Assembly (NCBI GenBank): GCA_949358305.1
Contig: OX442314.1
Coordinates: 57,485,369 to 57,545,368 of the forward strand
DNA from: Strigamia acuminata
Lineage: Eukaryota; Arthropoda; Chilopoda; Geophilomorpha; Linotaeniidae
Reading direction: 5' to 3'
Length of the DNA: 60,000 nucleotides
Part shown: piece after piece, positions 1 through 10,220 of the stretch
Position numbering within the stretch: position 1 is the stretch's first letter
How the letters are laid out: every line of letters starts with the position of its first letter
Position numbers and translations under genes: made by a program
Notes under the pieces: generated by a model
Told to the model about the DNA's origin: nothing
Database searches by the model: none
The model's input: only the letters and a program-made list of their open reading frames with translations

Positions 1-35
1 TCTTCGCTAAGCTTTGAATCGGACTCCACAATCCA
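1..35 (+). pseudogene. Left fragment of a gypsy 3'-terminal ORF, cut by the copia insertion
   Basis: Reading from base 1 in frame 1, these bases are open and end in ATCCA. The same pentamer follows the far LTR at 7140-7144, and the frame that enters the target site here continues without a stop through 7140 into the long ORF ending at 8546. I therefore read this as the upstream part of the same coding sequence, separated by about 7.1 kb of copia element. The fragment is too short to show any domain itself. The assignment rests on the target-site duplication and on frame continuity. Confidence 0.75.
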
Positions 36-581
36 TGTAGCAGAGGAGGAGGAAATTAGCTCGGAATTACGAGCGAAAAATCGAAAACAGAGTCGGAACC
101 CGACTCGCAGAGTGCTCGCAAATTCTCGCGCGCAGAATACTCGCGCCGAAAACGTTTCGAGCAAGATACGGCCGTGCACAAGCACTTATATGCCGTGGAA
201 TGATGCAAATAGCATATACAAATAATAAAATGATTTAATATAAACAAAATATCTTACATAGTGGTCCAAATCAGGTTGGGAAAAAGGATGGGCAAGCAAC
301 TCCGTGTGCAGCGCCATCTTGGATTCGAGAGAGAGTGAGTAGCGACACCTTGTGTCGCAATACAACATTGCAAATTAGGAAAATAGTCAAAGTAACTTCC
401 AAAACTAACAAATGCATGGTGCCTCATGCTAAAATACATAAACAATGACTAAATGACCAAAAATATGATAAACAACTTAAAAGATCGGTAAATAAGCAAT
501 AATTGAGAAATACACCGGTAAAATGATAATACAAGCCGAATCTGTCTTACATCGACTACAAACACGGTCCGTAGACCAACA
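36..581 (-). repeat. Copia 3' LTR
   Basis: This is the downstream LTR for the minus-strand element. It repeats 6594-7139 at a constant offset of 6558 bases, and both copies give the same short ORFs. On the minus strand it begins TGTTGGTCTACGG and ends GCTACA. It sits directly beside the target duplication ATCCA on one side and the polypurine tract on the other. Confidence 0.95.
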
Positions 582-594
582 AATCCCCCCTTCG
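582..594 (-). other. Copia polypurine tract
   Basis: Directly inside the 3' LTR the plus strand reads AATCCCCCCTTCG, that is, a G-rich purine run on the coding (minus) strand. This is the expected primer for plus-strand DNA synthesis in LTR elements. About 190 bases of 3' untranslated sequence separate it from the pol stop codon. Confidence 0.85.
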
Positions 595-783
595 ATGTAA
601 ATAGGTTCGGGGAAATACAGAACGGGTACTGGAATTACAGTGTGTTACGAGAAAATATAAACAATAAAGTTCGAATCACCGAGCCGGGTACTGTCATTGA
701 AGAACTCTACGGAAGCCCGAATATTCCCACTGGAGCTCGATGATCCTCGATGTCGGGCAAATAAATTAGGAATGTCGATAATT

Positions 784-3700
784 TTAGAGTCGGAAGATTC
801 GCGAGATGAGTGATCGAAGTCGTTCCGAGCCGAGCCATTTTGTAAATATATCGGCGACGTTAAGATCGCCGGGCACTTTTCTGAGCTCGAAACGTCCCGC
901 CGAATACCACTCCCGCAGCCAATGGAACTTAACGCGAATGTGCTTCGTCTTACTGTTCTCGACGTCATTCGCGGTGAATTGGATAGCGGCAAGTGCGTCG
1001 GAGTAGATGACGGGTCGTGGAACGCGGTCGAGTATCGAACATTCGGAGTATACATGATGCAGCCAATAAAGCTCCTTGACCGTGTCGACTAGGGCAAGAA
1101 ATTCGGCCTCCATAGTCGAACAGGCGACTGTGGTTTGCTTGCGGCAAGACCACCCAATTGGCGTGTTCCCGATATAACAAATGTATCCTCCGAAGCTGAG
1201 TGAAGTAGCGGTGTCCGATGCCCACGACGCGTCGGTGTATGCCCACAAAAGTCCAGTCGAACATCCCGATAGTTCAATGCAGTAGTCCGCTGTGTTAGAC
1301 ACGTACTGCAGCACTTGAAACAAAGCCTTGATGTGAGCTTGCGTATAACAGGTGTTGAATTGTGAAAGGAATATCACCGAGTACAGGATGTCGGGGCGAG
1401 TTCGAGAGGCCAAAAATAACAGAGATCCAATAAGGGATCGATATGGGAAATCGATTAGGTTTTCTGTCGGTCCTTTTGTGAGCATGGTCCCCGGAGTGAC
1501 TGGAACCTTGACGAGGTTATTAATAACGGTGCCGAACTTCTTTATGATTTTTGCGATGTACGTTCGCTGGCTGATGAATGTTTTGCCAGCGTCACGAATG
1601 AACTCAACCCCGAGTAGTTTCGTGATGGGTCCCAGATTAACAATCTGAAACTTGGTGCTAATCAGAGTGATGAGACGGTCGAGAACGGAGTCAGTTGCGT
1701 AGAATAGAACGATATCGTCCACGTAGACTAACATTAGCGCCGAAGATCCAAACATGTACACGCAATTGCAGCCAGGAAGTTTGCGGAATCCGAGAGATCG
1801 AAGCGTTTCGTCGAGCTTTTCAAACCACTGTCTTCCCGACTGGTGCAGACCGTAAAGGGATTTTATGAGTAGCCAGACGTTGTTCGGATTTGTACAGGTT
1901 GCCCCAGCCGGGATGCGCATGTACACCTTATGCTCGAGCTCACCGTAAAGGTAAGCGCACTTCACGTCGAGGTGCGCGTCTTTCCAACCTCGGAGAACGA
2001 CGAGCAAACAAAAGAACATCCGAATGAGCACAAAGTTCACTACGGGGCTGAAAACCTCATCGTAGTCGACGCCGAGAGTTTGTCGGAAGCCTTGAGCAAC
2101 AAGGCGGGCGCGGTAACGAGTAATCTTGCCAGCGGCGTCAGATTTCAACTTGAAGATCCACTTGCACCCGAGGATCGTCGTGTCTGGCGGCCTCGGTACT
2201 TCAACATAAACCTCTCGCTCTTCAAAAGTTCCGAGTTCCTCTGCGATTGCTTCTCTCCATTTCGGAGCATCGTCGAATTTCGGAATTTCGGCGAAAGATG
2301 CGGGTTCGGTTCGGCAGAGATGAGCCACATGTCGGCCAGGAATCGTTGGCAAAGTGTATTCAATGTTGCCAAAGAAGAAGAGCTCCGGATCGTACTCGAT
2401 GTGATTAAACTGACAATATTTTTCGACGTCTTTACGGGAACGCAGTCGCACATCCGGTTCCGGGAAATAATAAACGTCGGTGTCAATTTTCCCGGGTCTC
2501 TGATCCTTTCTGAGATGCTCTTCACGTTTCCAACCAGCACACGGCGAATCTCCTCCGATATATCTCCACATAAAAGCTGTCTGTCTGGCAGTGGTTGGTA
2601 ATACCTCGATACCATGAAGTGGAGCTGGAGACATGGGTCCTGCACCAAAAACTGGAATTGTGTGTTGAAGAACAGAAGTACCCATTGTTCTTCGCGTAGT
2701 CACAAATCTGCTCGGAGAGCCCGGTTGGGATAACGGGGGCGAGGTTTGCGGTGAAGTTTGAGGTGACACATGAGGAGAAGTATAGGTAGACATAGGCACA
2801 AGGGAAACTTCGTCTATATCATCAACGTCACGATCCGTGTCATCACCCAGATTACTATCGGAGCTTGGCAATCTCAAAGCACACGCCTCAAGAAGTTGTC
2901 GCTCAGGTGTCATAAATTGAGCGGATGCGGCTGAGCTCGAACTTTCTTCCAGCGGAGGCATCTCAGGCTCATCGTCTGACGACGAGTGTTCATCCTCTGA
3001 GTCCGATCCCTTTGGCCAGTCAAGATACTGGATGTTTTCATCAAACGATACAGTCGATTGTGGGAAGTTTTGAACGTTTTCAACCGGGAATTCAAACGTA
3101 GATTGGTGATTCCCGTTGCCATTTCGAATAGACCGGCGATACGATATCCTTTCGTCGATCCTGACATGACATGATTCGGTAATTTTATCATCCAATGGGT
3201 TCCAAATGCGATATCCTCTCGTTCCGACTGCGTATCCGACAACATAGCCCTCCCAGGCACGCATTTGGAGCTTCTTGCGTCCCGGTGCGGTAAAATGCAC
3301 CCAACATTTTGATCCTATTCGTCGTAGATGCCGCAATGAAAGGGCTCGCTGTCGCCACAGGATATAAGGAACCTGATTGTTTAAACGAGAATGTGGAGAG
3401 CGGTTTTTAATGTAGGCGAATGTCACAGCCAATTCGGCCCACAACGCATCCGGGAGTTTGGTCTCGTTTAACACAGCTCTCACGTTTTCGGCCATTGTCC
3501 GGTTGATTCGTTCGGCCGTTCCATTCATAGCGGGTGAATTAGGGTTGGTACGCTGACCTTCGATGCCCTTCTCTCGAAGGTAGTCGAGGAATTCATTCGA
3601 CATGAACTCTCCACCACGGTCAGAACGGATAGCCTTCACACGAGTACTTGCAACGCATTCGATACGGGTGACGAAATCCTTGAATATGCCGAAGACTTGA

Positions 3701-5706
3701 GATTTTTGTGCCATCGGTGTTATCCAACAATATCGCGTGGCGTCGTCAATTATCGTGAATACGAAACGAGCTCCCCCAATGGATGTGGTTTCTGATGGTC
3801 CCCAGACATCCATGTGGAGAAGGTCCAGTGCTTTGGTTGAAATTGGGTTTAAATCCGGCTTGTGTGATTTACGGATTGACTTTGCAAGTCGACAGTCGTT
3901 GCATGCCAACTCCTTGGACACTTCAGCCGGTTCCATCCCGTAGACCTGATCATTGGTTGCCAGAAGACGCATTGACTTGGTGTGGAGGTGGCCAAGACGA
4001 CTATGCCACAGTCCAGTTGCGTCTTTTCTTGATGCCGCAGCAGCAACCGTCTCCTTTTTAGGTGGAGAACTCGTTTTAGAGATGGATGACGTCGGGATTG
4101 ACTGAATGACGTCGGAATGGGATGGGACGGAAGGAGGGAGTTGAGCTTGGGTAGGACTTAGGTTCGATAACGGATTAGTAGGAGTTGGGGTCGGAATTTC
4201 GTTCACGACGTCCAAAGATGGCAACTCGATACGAAAATCCGTCATGTGCTCAGTTTTTGTCTTTGACTTCTTTTTCGGTTTCGGAATTGGCTCGAAATCA
4301 ACCTCAGAAGTGACCAGCATCTTGACTGGAGTTGTTGGTGCAGGCTGAAGAGTCGGCGAAACCGTTGTCGCAATAGCGGGGGTCACACAAAGTCCATCCA
4401 CGTAATATAATCCAGCCTTTTCCTTCGCCCGGAGAACTGATGAGCGAATGTCGGATTGATAGACATTAACCTCCCCGTCATATATATCAATGTGGAATTT
4501 GTTTCTGTCGATTTTGCTCACGGAGACAAGATTCGCCTCAAAGTTCGGTGCAAATAAGACATTGTGTAGAGTCACAAAACAGTCACAGTTGTCAATCGAG
4601 GTCTGAAGTCGCACGTTACCACGTCCGGTTACTTTGGACTTGCCCTGTCCGAGTTCGATGTCGAATGGCGTAATTTGTTCAAAGTCCGAAAACCACGATC
4701 GAATATGAGAAATGTGGTCGGTGGCCCCGCAGTCAATGATCCACTCATTTGACTGCATAAAATGTGCAATAGGACGCTCGATGATCTGGGGACAATTGAC
4801 GAAGAAATTTGCATCTCGTCGTGGCCTGGAACTGCCCCGTGGCTTGGGATCCTCCGGCTTCGACGCGTTCTTGTTACTGCGACGGCTCTTACTGCGAGAG
4901 GAGCGTTGGACTTGCGCAGCGGGTGCCTGGCGGTTCTGACCATCGCCTTTCTGATGAGGGCACTTGTTGGCGTAATGTCCGAGTTCTTGACAATTAAAAC
5001 ATCGAACCGTCGAAATATCACGCGGAGGTCGGGATTGATTCCGTCGAGATTGACCAGTGTTGGAAGTATGCGCCGATGCTGACTGAGAATTGTTCGTATG
5101 GATTGATTTGAGGCGCATATACTCGGAGAGAAGCTGTTCGGACACTTTATCCGGTATGAACTGGTCATCTGGCCAATGGTATATGGCAAACGATGCTTGC
5201 GAATACTCGGGCGGAAGGCGGTGTAAGTACTGATACGAATGGTGAACATCTGAGACTGGTTCACCCACCGACTTAAGTTGGCTGGCGTGGTAATCGACGC
5301 GGGCGATGAAATCAGCCATTTCCTCGTTCGGGCCAAGTCGGAGAGCGAGGAAATCCCAGCGCATCGCGGCTTGGCGCGCGCGGGAGCTGGGAGCGTAGAT
5401 CTGCGCCAACTTATCCCAAGATTGTTTAGGTGTATCGCAATTATCAAGGGCCGACTTCTTTGCCTCGGAGACAAAACAGTAAATGAGGCCGAGAGCCTTG
5501 TCTTTCTTGCGCTGATATTTGACTTTCTCCTTTTCCGATGCGGTTTTTAGGTATTCAACTTCCTCGGTTTCCGTCACGTGGTGCCACAATCCTTCTGCTT
5601 TGAGGAGCATTCGCATGCTCCTCTGCCACGAGTCGTAATTCCCTACAGCGAGTACGGGAACTCTGCCGCTGGTCGGATCACTGACTTTTTGCATGATAGC
5701 AGCCAA
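784..5706 (-). CDS. Copia Gag-Pol polyprotein (1640 aa, intact)
   Basis: A single ORF runs through all copia domains in order. The Gag N-terminus (about residues 1-230) is followed by a CCHC zinc knuckle CFNCQELGHYANKC (about 237-250) and an aspartic protease with IIDCGATDH (about 325). The integrase has an HHCC finger starting WHSRLGH (about 567), HMDVWG for the first Asp (about 630), SDRGGEF for the second, and GTAERINRT for the Glu (about 730). The copia-type reverse transcriptase has YVDD (about 1328), and RNase H starts at YTDASWAS (about 1490). It acts in cytoplasmic particles: Gag packages the RNA, protease cuts the polyprotein, RT-RNase H makes cDNA and integrase inserts it. The protease triad reads D-C-G rather than the usual D-S/T-G. 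Gag and Pol share one frame, so no frameshift is needed. The start is the first ATG, leaving a leader of about 890 bases. Confidence 0.96.
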   Translation of the reverse strand: MAAIMQKVSDPTSGRVPVLAVGNYDSWQRSMRMLLKAEGLWHHVTETEEVEYLKTASEKEKVKYQRKKDKALGLIYCFVSEAKKSALDNCDTPKQSWDKLAQIYAPSSRARQAAMRWDFLALRLGPNEEMADFIARVDYHASQLKSVGEPVSDVHHSYQYLHRLPPEYSQASFAIYHWPDDQFIPDKVSEQLLSEYMRLKSIHTNNSQSASAHTSNTGQSRRNQSRPPRDISTVRCFNCQELGHYANKCPHQKGDGQNRQAPAAQVQRSSRSKSRRSNKNASKPEDPKPRGSSRPRRDANFFVNCPQIIERPIAHFMQSNEWIIDCGATDHISHIRSWFSDFEQITPFDIELGQGKSKVTGRGNVRLQTSIDNCDCFVTLHNVLFAPNFEANLVSVSKIDRNKFHIDIYDGEVNVYQSDIRSSVLRAKEKAGLYYVDGLCVTPAIATTVSPTLQPAPTTPVKMLVTSEVDFEPIPKPKKKSKTKTEHMTDFRIELPSLDVVNEIPTPTPTNPLSNLSPTQAQLPPSVPSHSDVIQSIPTSSISKTSSPPKKETVAAAASRKDATGLWHSRLGHLHTKSMRLLATNDQVYGMEPAEVSKELACNDCRLAKSIRKSHKPDLNPISTKALDLLHMDVWGPSETTSIGGARFVFTIIDDATRYCWITPMAQKSQVFGIFKDFVTRIECVASTRVKAIRSDRGGEFMSNEFLDYLREKGIEGQRTNPNSPAMNGTAERINRTMAENVRAVLNETKLPDALWAELAVTFAYIKNRSPHSRLNNQVPYILWRQRALSLRHLRRIGSKCWVHFTAPGRKKLQMRAWEGYVVGYAVGTRGYRIWNPLDDKITESCHVRIDERISYRRSIRNGNGNHQSTFEFPVENVQNFPQSTVSFDENIQYLDWPKGSDSEDEHSSSDDEPEMPPLEESSSSAASAQFMTPERQLLEACALRLPSSDSNLGDDTDRDVDDIDEVSLVPMSTYTSPHVSPQTSPQTSPPLSQPGSPSRFVTTRRTMGTSVLQHTIPVFGAGPMSPAPLHGIEVLPTTARQTAFMWRYIGGDSPCAGWKREEHLRKDQRPGKIDTDVYYFPEPDVRLRSRKDVEKYCQFNHIEYDPELFFFGNIEYTLPTIPGRHVAHLCRTEPASFAEIPKFDDAPKWREAIAEELGTFEEREVYVEVPRPPDTTILGCKWIFKLKSDAAGKITRYRARLVAQGFRQTLGVDYDEVFSPVVNFVLIRMFFCLLVVLRGWKDAHLDVKCAYLYGELEHKVYMRIPAGATCTNPNNVWLLIKSLYGLHQSGRQWFEKLDETLRSLGFRKLPGCNCVYMFGSSALMLVYVDDIVLFYATDSVLDRLITLISTKFQIVNLGPITKLLGVEFIRDAGKTFISQRTYIAKIIKKFGTVINNLVKVPVTPGTMLTKGPTENLIDFPYRSLIGSLLFLASRTRPDILYSVIFLSQFNTCYTQAHIKALFQVLQYVSNTADYCIELSGCSTGLLWAYTDASWASDTATSLSFGGYICYIGNTPIGWSCRKQTTVACSTMEAEFLALVDTVKELYWLHHVYSECSILDRVPRPVIYSDALAAIQFTANDVENSKTKHIRVKFHWLREWYSAGRFELRKVPGDLNVADIFTKWLGSERLRSLISRIFRL

Positions 5707-6573
5707 GGCGAGACAGAACGCGAAAAATCACAGAAGCGACGAGAGTGGTATTGGCGCACTAAATTCGGAGCACTGACGAACACGATGCACTTCACAACAC
5801 ACACACACCTCCCTCGTGGTTCAAAGCGGAAACCGTAAATGGGGCGATTCCTTCTGAAGAAATCAAAAAACCCCCGATAGCCAGTCTGAGAGGGTCCGAC
5901 CGGTTGCCTGGAACCGCGGGAAACCTCACTTGTACCACGACAAGCACTATCGGGGAATACAACGACGCTTGCCCGGATTCGAGCGAAGGGCGCCGAGGAT
6001 ACTAAATGTCCCACACCAAAATCCCCCTTAAATCTAACAATAATAATAATACGACCCTGAAAAATAAAGAAGGCGAAATGGAGATTCTGTGTGGGCTGGT
6101 CACCACACCGTCGTGTAGAAAACACGGGTTTGCTCGCTTTTCTCGAAAAAGCGGCTGAAAAGCGCATTCGACCCGAATAAATCGAGGAAAAATCCAAAAA
6201 TCGTCGAAAGATAAATAAATCGACGATACTGTAGACACACCGGGGTGAATACAGCGGGTTTTGCCCGTTTCTAGATGATAACACGCCTCGTCGGCGGTGA
6301 CGAGTCGGAATCTCGGCGAAATCAGCGTTAAATCTGAAAATATAAAGATTTGCCGGAAAATTCGCGTAACCCGCGTAATTTTCGGCAAAGTTAGACAGGA
6401 GAACGTCGGTAGAACGTCGAATGAACGTCTCGAAGACGTTACGAAAACGAAAAGGACGAAAATCGGCGGAAATCGACGTCGGAATCTGAAAATAGGCAAA
6501 AATTTGCCGCGAATCGCGAAAATCGCGAATTTCTTGGCAAAAATTAGTGGAAAGCGTGCTAACAGAGGATAGC
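5707..6573 (-). other. Copia 5' untranslated leader
   Basis: About 870 bases lie between the primer-binding site and the gag-pol ATG. No ORF of convincing length or domain content is visible on either strand. Short minus-strand ORFs reach into it but resemble nothing I recognise. The leader would carry packaging and dimerisation signals. Near its 5' end (plus coordinates 6546-6560) is a second block matching initiator tRNA, listed separately. Confidence 0.6.
6546..6560 (-). other. Second tRNA-iMet-complementary block downstream of the PBS
   Basis: The plus strand AGTGGAAAGCGTGCT matches the D-loop and D-stem part of animal initiator tRNA-Met (AGTGGAAGCGTGCT) except for one extra A. It lies 13 bases from the 18-nt primer-binding site. 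The yeast element Ty1 uses extra boxes complementary to the T and D arms of its primer tRNA, so this block could be such an extended primer contact. It could also be a remnant of tRNA copied into the element. The tRNA comparison is from memory. Confidence 0.6.
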
Positions 6574-6591
6574 AACCATCCTCTGCTACCA
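6574..6591 (-). other. Copia primer-binding site, initiator tRNA-Met
   Basis: The plus strand reads AACCATCCTCTGCTACCA two bases from the 5' LTR. This is the 3' end of eukaryotic initiator tRNA-Met including CCA, as I know it from animal tRNAs, so the element RNA (minus strand) pairs with the full 18-nt tRNA 3' end. Some copia elements instead use an internal tRNA fragment; here the full 3' acceptor end is used. The match defines the element's orientation. Confidence 0.9.
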
Positions 6592-6593
6592 AT

Positions 6594-7139
6594 TGTAGCA
6601 GAGGAGGAGGAAATTAGCTCGGAATTACGAGCGAAAAATCGAAAACAGAGTCGGAACCCGACTCGCAGAGTGCTCGCAAATTCTCGCGCGCAGAATACTC
6701 GCGCCGAAAACGTTTCGAGCAAGATACGGCCGTGCACAAGCACTTATATGCCGTGGAATGATGCAAATAGCATATACAAATAATAAAATGATTTAATATA
6801 AACAAAATATCTTACATAGTGGTCCAAATCAGGTTGGGAAAAAGGATGGGCAAGCAACTCCGTGTGCAGCGCCATCTTGGATTCGAGAGAGAGTGAGTAG
6901 CGACACCTTGTGTCGCAATACAACATTGCAAATTAGGAAAATAGTCAAAGTAACTTCCAAAACTAACAAATGCATGGTGCCTCATGCTAAAATACATAAA
7001 CAATGACTAAATGACCAAAAATATGATAAACAACTTAAAAGATCGGTAAATAAGCAATAATTGAGAAATACACCGGTAAAATGATAATACAAGCCGAATC
7101 TGTCTTACATCGACTACAAACACGGTCCGTAGACCAACA
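6594..7139 (-). repeat. Copia 5' LTR
   Basis: This is the upstream LTR of the minus-strand element, TG to CA, the same length as and apparently identical to 36-581. It would carry the promoter and transcription start. It abuts the target duplication ATCCA at 7140-7144. Confidence 0.95.
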
Positions 7140-8546
7140 ATCCAGTCCGCACGAAGTAGCCGAACCGCCTCCACGTTCAAAGTGGACAACCCGGCTACTC
7201 CATACGCCATGAGACGTGTTGTCGGTGATATCTCTCCCGACTGTAGCGTGCCTGTACCTGGGCATGCTAGCCGCTTGCCCGAACATGGATATGTTTCCCG
7301 CTTGCCGGCTGGAGTTAGCAACCTGCAACTCCGGCCATTTTTTAGTGAGTCATTCGGACCACAATGGACCTGCTACGAGCAGCAACCCATTAGAGCGCAG
7401 CAGGAAGTGCTCCAGAAGCTGGACGCATACCAAAGCGCCCAGATCGCCGAGTCGCAGAAGGACTGGCAGAGACTAGCTGAAAGGCTAGAACTCTCCGACA
7501 TCAAGACCATTGATGATCCCCGCCTGATGGATTTTCAGCGTCAGCTAATTCCGGGGATGACTAGGGTGTTGTACCCTGGTGTTCTTCCTTCGCCAGGACA
7601 GGCGTTAGCAGCCATTACTTACCTTTGGACCGCGCCGATGGGCCTGTCGGAGAAGAAAGTCGAGCTGTGGTACCACCTCAGGCTCGACCCGCCTACGATC
7701 TTAGCCGAGCTCATTAAGCAAGTCGTAGCAAACGGCGAGACCGAAGAAGAGGCCGCCGTTCGGTTACGAACCGAGTGGTCCTTTGCGAAGGCCACGGCGC
7801 AAATGGCCGGAAGAACACCGCTTCCAGTTACGAGCGCCACAGCAGCCGCGTCGCTAGCTGTTTTCCAGTCAGCCCAAGATGGCGCTGGATGTTCGTTTTG
7901 GCCGGAGAACGCCGGAAGTTCTCAAACTCCAGCCGGAGTTCAACGGGCAGTCGAACCCCGTAAGCTCACCGGAGTTGGTCGAGCGCAGGGACGAGGCGTC
8001 ACACCCTCGTCAACCTCCGCACCCGCGTTGGTTTTCTTGGGCTCGCCGAGCCATTTCGACGATGCCACGACGGAAGATTCGCGACCGCCGCCACCGCCGC
8101 CACCAGCCAAGCCGGAGAAGACGGTTAAGCCACTGAAGAAAGAGTCGGCTTTCAAGACCCTGATGCGCCTGTATCCGCACTTCTATTTGACGCCGGATAC
8201 GCGAACACTGCTTAGCAACAACCACAAGTTGTCGAGGCAGGTGTTTATGTGGCTCGAAGACCACATTCGGGTGTTAAGCCCACCATCAGTGCTCCACGAC
8301 CGACTCCTGAGAGCACGATTGGCGCCAGAGGATCCCATTGAGTTTGCGGCGCTAGGATTTTTCAACCGAGCGAACTCGGCGAGAATCATTCAGGTTTGGC
8401 TTCATGTCAACCCTGGAATGGTCTCTGGACCAAACGCAGGTCGCGACCTGTGTACGGTTAACGAGCGGTCAGATCCGAGGAATAACGACACGGACATGAT
8501 GCGCCCGTTGACGCCTGAGCGAACTCAGAACATGGACGAATCATAA
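7140..8546 (+). pseudogene. Gypsy 3'-terminal ORF (env position), C-terminal part, split by copia
   Basis: The frame is open from the copia border to a stop at 8544-8546, and the first ATG is well inside it, so no genuine start lies here. About 465 residues are visible: a charged helical N-terminal part, a proline run near residue 310, and a C-terminal region containing FMWLEDHIR, then HDRLLRARLAPEDP and IIQVWLH. The order W-L/M-E, H-x-R-L-L-R-A, AP-x-x-P, then W-x-H recurs at the end of the minus-strand gypsy ORF at 11628-14559. No signal peptide or membrane anchor is seen, which argues against a retroviral env. It lies directly before a polypurine tract and LTR, so it is the last ORF of its element. 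Function unknown. Confidence 0.75.
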
Positions 8547-8586
8547 ATTGGTTCGTTCATTTTCTCTCCATGTAAGATTCGTCTTA

Positions 8587-8598
8587 AATGGGGGGATG
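8587..8598 (+). other. Gypsy polypurine tract
   Basis: AAATGGGGGGAT lies 41 bases after the stop codon and directly before a TGTGGTGA LTR start. This fixes the preceding ORF as the 3'-most one of a plus-strand LTR element. Confidence 0.8.
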
Positions 8599-9470
8599 TG
8601 TGGTGATCTCAAAATACTTCACCAACTTAGAAGATAAAATTAATTGTCTTCTAATTAATTTGACTGTGGCACACGCCAAGTCAGATCATGTGACCGAGGG
8701 GAGAAATCCTCTCTAGGCACATATCACCCCAGGTTGTCCGGGGTGAAAACGGTTATTAGCCGTTATGGTGCAATATGGTGTAATAACCACTAGTTGCACC
8801 CATTTGAGCTAAGTGCGCAGGTTTTCTGCGCAATATTGAAGCGTGCTGGGCTCGCGCCTTGGCTCAAATCGGGACTCTGAAAAATACAACAACAACCTCA
8901 ACATCACTGCTTTTGCTCCTGAAAGAAAAGTATTGATAGAGGACCGTTGTAACTCAGTTTCACCTGCTATCTTTGTGTCACCCAAAGCACAAAGCCAGCA
9001 AATCAGCTTGAATTAGCCGTCGCTAATTCCAGCTATCGAGAAGTAGAAGTTTCCCGAAGTGACGTGAACCATCGCCGTCGCAGCAGCGCGAACTGTTGCC
9101 ACCGCCATCGAACGCCAGTCGGACGCTTGTGACCGTGAACCACCGCCAGCGAGCCGTCGTACGAGTTACGGAAGAAACCCACGAGAACCATCGTCTTCGA
9201 CCATCGTTCGTGAGTTTACAGAACGAAGACAATTTGCCTTCGCCTAACAACTGTGTGTTGTTTAAGCGCCATTTTAGCGCTTTGTAGCTTGCAACAGTCG
9301 TTGCAAGCCCTTCCATTGTTTCCGCTCATTTCATTTCGCGACTTGTCGCATTTTGTGATATTTCTAATCATTTTAAACTAGTCATTGTAATTAAAACCGA
9401 ATAAATACATATTTGTGATTTTTATTGATAAAACTGTCTTTTTATTTCTTTTCCTTAAACTTAACCCCTA
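8599..9470 (+). repeat. Gypsy 3' LTR (right end approximate)
   Basis: The sequence begins TGTGGTGATC, the same eight terminal bases as the LTR of the minus-strand gypsy at 11554, but is otherwise different, so the two families are distinct. A polyadenylation signal AATAAA appears near 9401. There is no second LTR in the window, so the right boundary (somewhere around 9420-9480) and the target duplication cannot be fixed. No ORF with recognisable content is present. Confidence 0.65.
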
Positions 9471-9509
9471 GATAATTTAAGGCCGCCGATTGTAAGTCTT
9501 TTATAGCAT

Positions 9510-9845
9510 TCACCTGCGGTTTCTGCTTAATTTACTAGAAATTAAGTGGATAAAAACCCGGATCGCAGCAGTCGGTTCGGCAACTGGATCAACAGGAGAG
9601 CGGGACCTTTTCAGGGCCTTTATCCGCTGCTCCAGGTTGTCGAATGCGACCCACTTCGGGTGTCGAGCGTGAGGAGGAAGAGGTTTTCCCGGTGCCGACA
9701 TGAAGTGTTGAAACCATGGCTGCAACGGTTCGTCGGCCGGCACTACTTTTAAATTTAGGCAATTCTGGCACACCATCGTGCAATTGGTTGGTGTTAAGAA
9801 AGCACCATCGCCGTTGCAGACTGGGCAAACAGCTCGGTAGGACAT
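9510..9845 (-). CDS. Small zinc-ribbon-like protein, possibly a terminal exon
   Basis: The 111-residue ORF starts with CPVCNGDGAF at residue 7 and continues with NCTMVCQNCL, a cluster of five cysteines in C-x2-C pairs typical of a small zinc-binding ribbon. The rest is basic and proline-rich with no recognised domain. The sequence upstream on the minus strand ends TTTTTGACCTCAG directly before the ATG, a good splice acceptor, so this could equally be the last exon of a longer gene. It lies between the gypsy LTR and the next minus-strand gene, and I see no transposon hallmark in it. Function unknown. Confidence 0.4.
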   Translation of the reverse strand: MSYRAVCPVCNGDGAFLTPTNCTMVCQNCLNLKVVPADEPLQPWFQHFMSAPGKPLPPHARHPKWVAFDNLEQRIKALKRSRSPVDPVAEPTAAIRVFIHLISSKLSRNRR

Positions 9846-9888
9846 CTGAGGTCAAAAACATAACATGTTTAAAACCATTCTTTAGCAT

Positions 9889-10220
9889 TGTATATTTTTG
9901 AAACTCGAATGATCTGATTGGATTATTTTGAAATGTATTACAGTTACAAAAATACAGATAACTTTTGATGTGTTTTGAATATTGTTAAAAACTTTTTTTC
10001 CACTGAAAGAGGAGAGTTTAATTAACCTAGTTTAGCTGGTTTCAGATAATTTTTTCTATTTCATAACTACACAGTGATCAAAAGAAAAAGCACTTTATTT
10101 GAAAAGATGGAGTGATTGTATATTTTTGCAACTGGGTTGTATACTGAAATAAAATTGACAATTTCAATTAGAGCCAAAAGTAGCGTGGAACTCGGTAGCT
10201 TTTTCTTTGGTAAAACCACA
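9889..10220. other. Intergenic, A+T-rich
   Basis: No supported gene. Sequence is A+T-rich with only short spurious ORFs. A polyadenylation-like AATAAA occurs near 10150 on the plus strand. Confidence 0.5.

Larger units (their letters stand above)
36..7139 (-). mobile_element. Complete Ty1/copia LTR retrotransposon
   Basis: The element is flanked by ATCCA at 31-35 and 7140-7144, the 5-bp duplication usual for copia. It has two 546-bp LTRs (36-581 and 6594-7139) starting TG and ending CA, a primer site complementary to initiator tRNA-Met, a polypurine tract and one uninterrupted gag-pol ORF on the minus strand. The LTRs look identical in every stretch I compared, and the ORF has no stop or frameshift, so insertion is likely recent and the copy may be competent to move. 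It interrupts the 3' ORF of a gypsy element. Confidence 0.96.

Noticed and set aside
1930-2601. 223-codon plus-strand ORF inside the copia pol
   Set aside because: It overlaps RT and integrase coding on the other strand and has no recognisable content; a shadow frame.
6541-6593. A tRNA-iMet pseudogene beside the LTR
   Set aside because: Only the 3' end and part of the D-arm match, the anticodon arm is missing, and position beside the LTR fits a primer site. Kept as primer-binding sequence.
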